DNA from: Tahibacter amnicola
GTDB taxonomy: Bacteria; Pseudomonadota; Gammaproteobacteria; Xanthomonadales; Rhodanobacteraceae
Direction of reading: 5' to 3'
Assembly (NCBI RefSeq): GCF_025398735.1
Contig: NZ_CP104694.1
Coordinates: forward strand, 4,241,001 to 4,305,000
DNA length: 64,000 nt
The first letter of the stretch is position 1, and every line of letters starts with the position of its first letter. Of this stretch, positions 60,001 to 64,000 are shown piece by piece. A program made the translations under genes and the position numbers. The notes beneath the pieces are model-generated. The model searched no databases. It had not been told where the DNA came from and saw only the letters and a list, made by a program, of their open reading frames with translations.

Positions 60001-61928
60001 GCCGCCTCCCGCAGTCCCGTCGGCGGTGCGTCGAGGAACAGACGGCACCACCATTCGATGCACATCAGGCTCAGCAGGACGTAAGCCGGGTCACCCCGGC
60101 CCTGGTCCAGGTCACGCAGGTGGCGCGCCACCGCCGCCGGCGAAAAGATGCCACGCTGCCGAAGCGATGCGGCACCCAGCAATTCGTGCATCATCTCGCG
60201 CAAAGGACCGCGCAGCCAGTGTCTCACCGGTGCGCCAAATCCGGTCTTGCTGCGCCGGATGACCAGGTCGGGCACTAGTCCGCGAGCAGCCTGCCGGAGC
60301 ATCCACTTCGTGGTCAGGCCACGCACCCGGCAACGATCAGGCAGCAATGCGGCAACGACCATCAGATCCGGGTCGAGAAACGGCACGCGGACCTCCACGC
60401 CGCACGCCATGCTCATCTTGTCGGTGTAATTGAGGTTGTGTTCGGTCAGGAAATACCGCTGGTCCAGCAGCAGCATGCGTTCCAGGTCGCTCAGGTGGGC
60501 AGGCATGTGATCGAGCGCTTCCACCAGCGCAGAAGGCCGGACTGTGATGCCACTGGCCGGCTCGAACAGGTCTGCCAGGTCGTTCTCGGATTCGCACCAG
60601 TCGAAGTACGCAGCTACGCGGGCATTGCCTTCCAGCTCCGCAGTGCGTAGCACTTTGCCAATCCGCCGTGCCGGTGACGGGTTTGCGGGCATGGCACGTC
60701 CTGCCCTCGCCAACCAGCGCCGAAGTCCGGGCGGCGTGCGTGCCCACACACCATCCAGCCGCATTGCCAGGTGCCGGCGGTAGCCGCCAAAGATGTCATC
60801 GCCGCCCGTTCCCGACAGCAGCACGGGAATACCCTGGCGCCGCGCCTGCTGGCAGATGAAAAACGTGTTCAACGCGGCCGGATCCGCCTGGGGCTCGTCC
60901 AGGTGCCAGACCATCTTGGGCAACTCCTCCAGCATCTCCGGCCCTATCCGGGTGACATGCAACTCAAGGTCGAGCTGCTGGGCAACCAGGCGGGCATAGG
61001 GAAGATCTGCCTCAAATCCATCATGCGACTTTCCGTCACCTGCTGCCGTATCGATGGCGATCGTGAAGCACGGCATTCGACCAGACAGCTGGCGGCGCGC
61101 CAAAGCAACGATCACGCTCGAGTCAATTCCGCCGGAAAGAAAGGCGCCCACCGGAACATCGGCAACCAGTTGGCGCTGCACGGCCCGCTCCAGCGCCTCG
61201 CGAACATCGTTCACCGTGGGCGGCACCTGTGTGCCAGCCGCATCACGGGAAGGGATAGGCAGGCCCGCAAAACGCCAGCGCCGCCTGATGCGTCCGTCAC
61301 TGATCCACAGTGCCTCACCCGGTTCCATCTTGTATACGCCGCGAAGCGGGCTACGCGGTCCCGGGCACCACAGCCACCGCACGTAGCAGCTGATCGCCTG
61401 CAGATCCGGTTCGCGCGCTACGAACGGAAAGAGCCGAAGCGTCTTCAGCTCGCTGGCGAATGCCACTCCTTTGGCGTGTTCGACGTAGTACAACGGTTTC
61501 ACGCCAACGCTGTCGCGGGCCAGCAGCAGACGCCGGGACCGTACGTCCCACAATCCCAGGGCGAAGATGCCGTTCAGCTGCGACAGGAACGCTTCGCCAT
61601 GCCGCCGATAGAGCGCAAGAATCACTTCCGTGTCCGAGTGCGAGCGGAACACGTCTCCTTCGGCCATGCACTGCTGCCGCAGCTCTCGGAAATTATATAT
61701 TTCTCCATTGAACACAATGACGACGCTACCGGACGCGTCGGTCATCGGCTGTGCGCCAAGCACGGATGTGTCCAGGATGGCCAGGCGCGTGTGGAACAAC
61801 GCTATTCCCGCATCGGAATCGACGTGTCGGCCGGAACCGTCCGGCCCGCGATGCGCCAGCTGCGCCAGGATCGCATCGCCCAGTGAATCGATTCGTTCGG
61901 ATCCCTGGTAGCCGGCAATGCCGCACAT
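59997..61928 (-). CDS. asnB: Glutamine-hydrolysing asparagine synthase-like amidotransferase
   Basis: 643 residues from MCGIAGYQG at 61928 (Cys2 becomes the N-terminal nucleophile). Glutaminase half: HRGPDGSG, FNGEIYNFRELR, SDTEVILALYRRHGEAFLSQLNGIFAL. Synthase half: VPVGAFLSGGIDSSVIVALA (ATP pyrophosphate loop), GTGGDDIFGGYRRH, YTDKMSMACGVEVRVPFLD. In polysaccharide operons AsnB-like enzymes amidate uronic acid carboxyls; that is the likely role here. Follows the GT2 gene by 17 bases. Confidence 0.93.
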   Translation of the reverse strand: MCGIAGYQGSERIDSLGDAILAQLAHRGPDGSGRHVDSDAGIALFHTRLAILDTSVLGAQPMTDASGSVVIVFNGEIYNFRELRQQCMAEGDVFRSHSDTEVILALYRRHGEAFLSQLNGIFALGLWDVRSRRLLLARDSVGVKPLYYVEHAKGVAFASELKTLRLFPFVAREPDLQAISCYVRWLWCPGPRSPLRGVYKMEPGEALWISDGRIRRRWRFAGLPIPSRDAAGTQVPPTVNDVREALERAVQRQLVADVPVGAFLSGGIDSSVIVALARRQLSGRMPCFTIAIDTAAGDGKSHDGFEADLPYARLVAQQLDLELHVTRIGPEMLEELPKMVWHLDEPQADPAALNTFFICQQARRQGIPVLLSGTGGDDIFGGYRRHLAMRLDGVWARTPPGLRRWLARAGRAMPANPSPARRIGKVLRTAELEGNARVAAYFDWCESENDLADLFEPASGITVRPSALVEALDHMPAHLSDLERMLLLDQRYFLTEHNLNYTDKMSMACGVEVRVPFLDPDLMVVAALLPDRCRVRGLTTKWMLRQAARGLVPDLVIRRSKTGFGAPVRHWLRGPLREMMHELLGAASLRQRGIFSPAAVARHLRDLDQGRGDPAYVLLSLMCIEWWCRLFLDAPPTGLREAA

Positions 61929-61945
61929 GGTGCGCAGGCACCCGG

Positions 61946-62830
61946 CTAGTACTGCGCGACGCGGGGATCGGCGTCGCCGACGCCATGGGCGCATTGCACC
62001 GGCAAGCGGCCACGCAGAAAGATCTCCCGGACTTTGTACTCGGTCATTCGGTACACCTCGCAGCGTAGTCGCGACCAGGCCAAACCGACCCGCCCTGCGC
62101 GCCAGGCGCCAAGGGCCAGGTAATGATACAAAAACAGCAGCCAGTAGCGGCAAGGCACCCGATAGAAGTACTTCTTGAGCCACATCCTCCGCTGAAGAGG
62201 CGTTCCGCGCCAGCGCGCTTGTTCCGCCAACGGTGACGCGCTGGCCATGGCGATAGCCTCTGCCGAGGAATAGCGATTCTGCTTGTCCAGCCAGTGCGCA
62301 AGATCCGGACTGTCGTAGTGCTCCAGCTCGCCAGTCACTGGCGAGATGCGGCCACTGACGATGGGATGTTCGTTCACGGTAACGTCACTGAAGCGACAAG
62401 TCCCAGTCCGCCACAAACGCAGCAGGCGTTGTCGCACCGGCAGTGGTCTGCCCATGAACCACAGACGTCGCGTCACTTCCAATCCGTCGCACGTACCGCT
62501 CCCGATCGCCTTCGCGATGGCGATCTTCAACGCATCGTCCAGGCGCTCGTCCGGGTCCAGTTTCATCGTCCACGGCGCTGTGATCGGCAGTTGTTCCAGC
62601 GCGAAGTTCCATTGGTCGCCGAATCCACGAAACGGACGCTGCACGACGTGCACGCCATGACGCAGCGCGATATCTACCGTGTCGTCGGCGCTGCGGCTGT
62701 CGACGAGAAACACTTCCTGTGCCCAGCCCGCGACATTGCAGCAGACAGCATCCATGTTGTGTGCCTCGTTGAGCGAAAGCATCACGACAGCGACAGGCAC
62801 TTTCGCGCTGTGGTTATCAGTAGGCATCAT
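61946..62830 (-). CDS. Glycosyltransferase family 2 protein (WaaE/KdtX-like)
   Basis: 294 residues. VPVAVVMLSLNEAHNMDAVC and WAQEVFLVDSRSADDTVDIALRHGVHVVQRPFRGFGDQWNFALEQLP, then MKLDPDERLDD: GT-A fold with a modified DxD (DPDE), close to the LPS beta-glucosyltransferase WaaE group. A C-terminal amphipathic/hydrophobic part (YRVPCRYWLLFLYHYLALGAW) suggests membrane association. Start at 62830 (ATGATG) overlaps the upstream gene by four bases. Confidence 0.92.
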   Translation of the reverse strand: MMPTDNHSAKVPVAVVMLSLNEAHNMDAVCCNVAGWAQEVFLVDSRSADDTVDIALRHGVHVVQRPFRGFGDQWNFALEQLPITAPWTMKLDPDERLDDALKIAIAKAIGSGTCDGLEVTRRLWFMGRPLPVRQRLLRLWRTGTCRFSDVTVNEHPIVSGRISPVTGELEHYDSPDLAHWLDKQNRYSSAEAIAMASASPLAEQARWRGTPLQRRMWLKKYFYRVPCRYWLLFLYHYLALGAWRAGRVGLAWSRLRCEVYRMTEYKVREIFLRGRLPVQCAHGVGDADPRVAQY

Positions 62831-63951
62831 GCGAGCGCTACCCACTCCGGCGCCGTCCCGCCATCACGAATCCAGCGGTAGCTTTCCACGAGGCGTGCGG
62901 CGACGATAGGCCAGCTGAAGTCTTCCGCCATCCAGGCACGTCCGGCGCTCCCCATCTGCCGCAGCGTGCCGGGCGAACACCGCATTGCCTCATCCAGCGC
63001 CGTGGTGATGCCGTCCGCAGAAACCCACCATCCACAGCCGCGCTCAGCGAGCCCGGACCAGGGCGCACCGTGCGTCGTCACCACGGGAACACCACTGGCA
63101 AGACTCTCGGCCACGACCATGCCGAAGTTCTCGCTGGCAGAGGGCAATACCAGCAAATCGCTGCCCGCCAACATTCTGTTCTTCGCCGGACCGATCACCG
63201 GACCGGAGAAGTGGCACCGCAAGAGTCCACATCGAAAGGCCTGGCGCTTCAGTCCCTCGATGTAGGCCGGTGCGCCCTTTCCGGCGATCACCAGTTCCCA
63301 GTCCGGGTGCGCAAACTGCAGCTGCCTCCAGCTTTCCAGCAGGCGATCCAGCCGCTTGATCGGGTGGATGCGCCCTAGGAAGAGCAGACGGCGCATGGCC
63401 GCATCCTCCTTCGCGACCGAAAGCGCGGGGATGTCGATCCCATTGGGAACCACCGCCACGGGCCGGCGCCATCCCGCCCGCCGGATGTCCTCGTACTCCA
63501 TCGGACTGGTGGCATGCAGGAGGTCGGCGCGGGCCAGCGTCGGCCGCTGAAGGGGGCCGGCCAGCAGCTTCTTGAACCGTGACCTGGCCAGCGCGGCCGG
63601 CGCGAGTGTACCCCGCGGCGAAACCACCAATGCAGCCCGGCCAAGCCGCGGCCTGCGCCATCCGCAGACCATGTTCGGAAATGCCCACAGACTGTGATTG
63701 TGCACAATATCGCATTCTGCATAAGCACGCCCGAGGGCCGGCCACCAGCGCGGCGTGAAACCGAAGGTGCCCAGCGCGCGCCACTGCGTCATCAGCGATA
63801 AGGTCACGTTCCGCAGCGGCTCGTCCACGGCAAGGCACAGCAGGCTCGTCGCCACGGATTCGTCCGCCATGGATTCGCACAGGCGCCGTACCGAAAGCGA
63901 CGGCCCGGATACGGGGTCGTCCATGTGGGGAATGACGTGAGCTACCCGCAC
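62827..63951 (-). CDS. Glycosyltransferase family 4 protein, 5' end uncertain
   Basis: 374 residues from GTG 63951 (VRVAHVIPHMDDPVSGPSLSVRRLCE), which has GGAGCG upstream; the frame is open to the window edge so a longer product cannot be ruled out. GT-B features: HNHSLWAFPN, VVSPRGTLAPAAL, VVPNGIDIP, LFLGRIHPIKRLDRLLESW, VLPSASENFGMVVAESLASGVPVVTTHGAPW with the Glu pair that binds the nucleotide sugar. First visible gene of the polysaccharide operon. Confidence 0.9.
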   Translation of the reverse strand: MRVAHVIPHMDDPVSGPSLSVRRLCESMADESVATSLLCLAVDEPLRNVTLSLMTQWRALGTFGFTPRWWPALGRAYAECDIVHNHSLWAFPNMVCGWRRPRLGRAALVVSPRGTLAPAALARSRFKKLLAGPLQRPTLARADLLHATSPMEYEDIRRAGWRRPVAVVPNGIDIPALSVAKEDAAMRRLLFLGRIHPIKRLDRLLESWRQLQFAHPDWELVIAGKGAPAYIEGLKRQAFRCGLLRCHFSGPVIGPAKNRMLAGSDLLVLPSASENFGMVVAESLASGVPVVTTHGAPWSGLAERGCGWWVSADGITTALDEAMRCSPGTLRQMGSAGRAWMAEDFSWPIVAARLVESYRWIRDGGTAPEWVALA

Positions 63952-64000
63952 GGGGAAACGCTCCGGTCGTAGGATGCAGCAACCCACCTCGCCCAACCGC

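Noticed and set aside
61929-62183. 85-residue N-terminal extension of the asparagine-synthase-like protein
   Set aside because: The nucleophile Cys must follow the initiator Met (MCGIAG), so the start is 61928; the extension overlaps the GT2 gene.

Overview
The window is GC-rich, uses strong GC-ending codons, packs genes in tightly overlapping operons, and carries several large secreted proteins. HU, Lhr-type helicase, DUF1631, DUF11-repeat surface protein, lysyl-endopeptidase-like protease with an IFANGFEP tail and a class I cyclic-di-GMP riboswitch together suggest a chromosomal segment of a Xanthomonadales-type gammaproteobacterium (Rhodanobacteraceae/Dokdonella-like). That placement is inference from gene style; no rRNA or other taxonomic marker is present. 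I found no tRNA, rRNA, CRISPR array, insertion sequence or phage gene.

1-15.2 kb (+): the 3' part of a hybrid PKS-NRPS operon. The megasynthase enters from the left edge as KS-AT-ACP-aminotransferase-C-A-PCP-C-A-PCP and is broken by a one-base frameshift in a C tract at 8304-8309. By-eye specificity codes suggest Ser and then Gly. Two alpha/beta-hydrolase-fold proteins without a normal serine elbow follow, then a formyltransferase-like/beta-propeller fusion, GalE and a VanZ-like membrane protein. No thioesterase domain is seen. A plausible product is a beta-amino-acyl-Ser-Gly compound, possibly glycosylated.

15.2-23 kb: mixed small genes: DUF3224 protein divergent from an AraC regulator, HU with a clear terminator, a GIY-YIG protein, two unknown proteins, and a membrane sensor with GAF, degenerate GGDEF, intact EAL and a C-terminal receiver domain.

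23-38.3 kb: surface/secreted region. A 2623-residue DUF11 protein carries eight tandem modules of exactly 133 residues each. An Lhr-family helicase follows. A second secreted repeat protein is preceded by a convincing GEMM-I (c-di-GMP) riboswitch, which may respond to the pool controlled by the EAL protein.

38.3-54.1 kb: housekeeping and accessory genes: DUF1631 protein, Asp/Glu racemase divergent from an AraC regulator, a secreted lysyl-endopeptidase-like protease with a strong terminator, the modABC molybdate transporter behind a ModE-like operator, a VOC protein coupled to a leucine-rich protein, exonuclease III, a PEBP-family protein, a lipoprotein and a DUF3592 membrane protein.

54.2-64 kb (-): a tightly overlapped polysaccharide operon read right to left: glycosyltransferase 4, glycosyltransferase 2, asparagine-synthase-like amidotransferase, FkbM methyltransferase, bi-domain dehydrogenase/oxidoreductase, heparinase-like protein, WbuB-like glycosyltransferase. 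It probably continues past the right edge.
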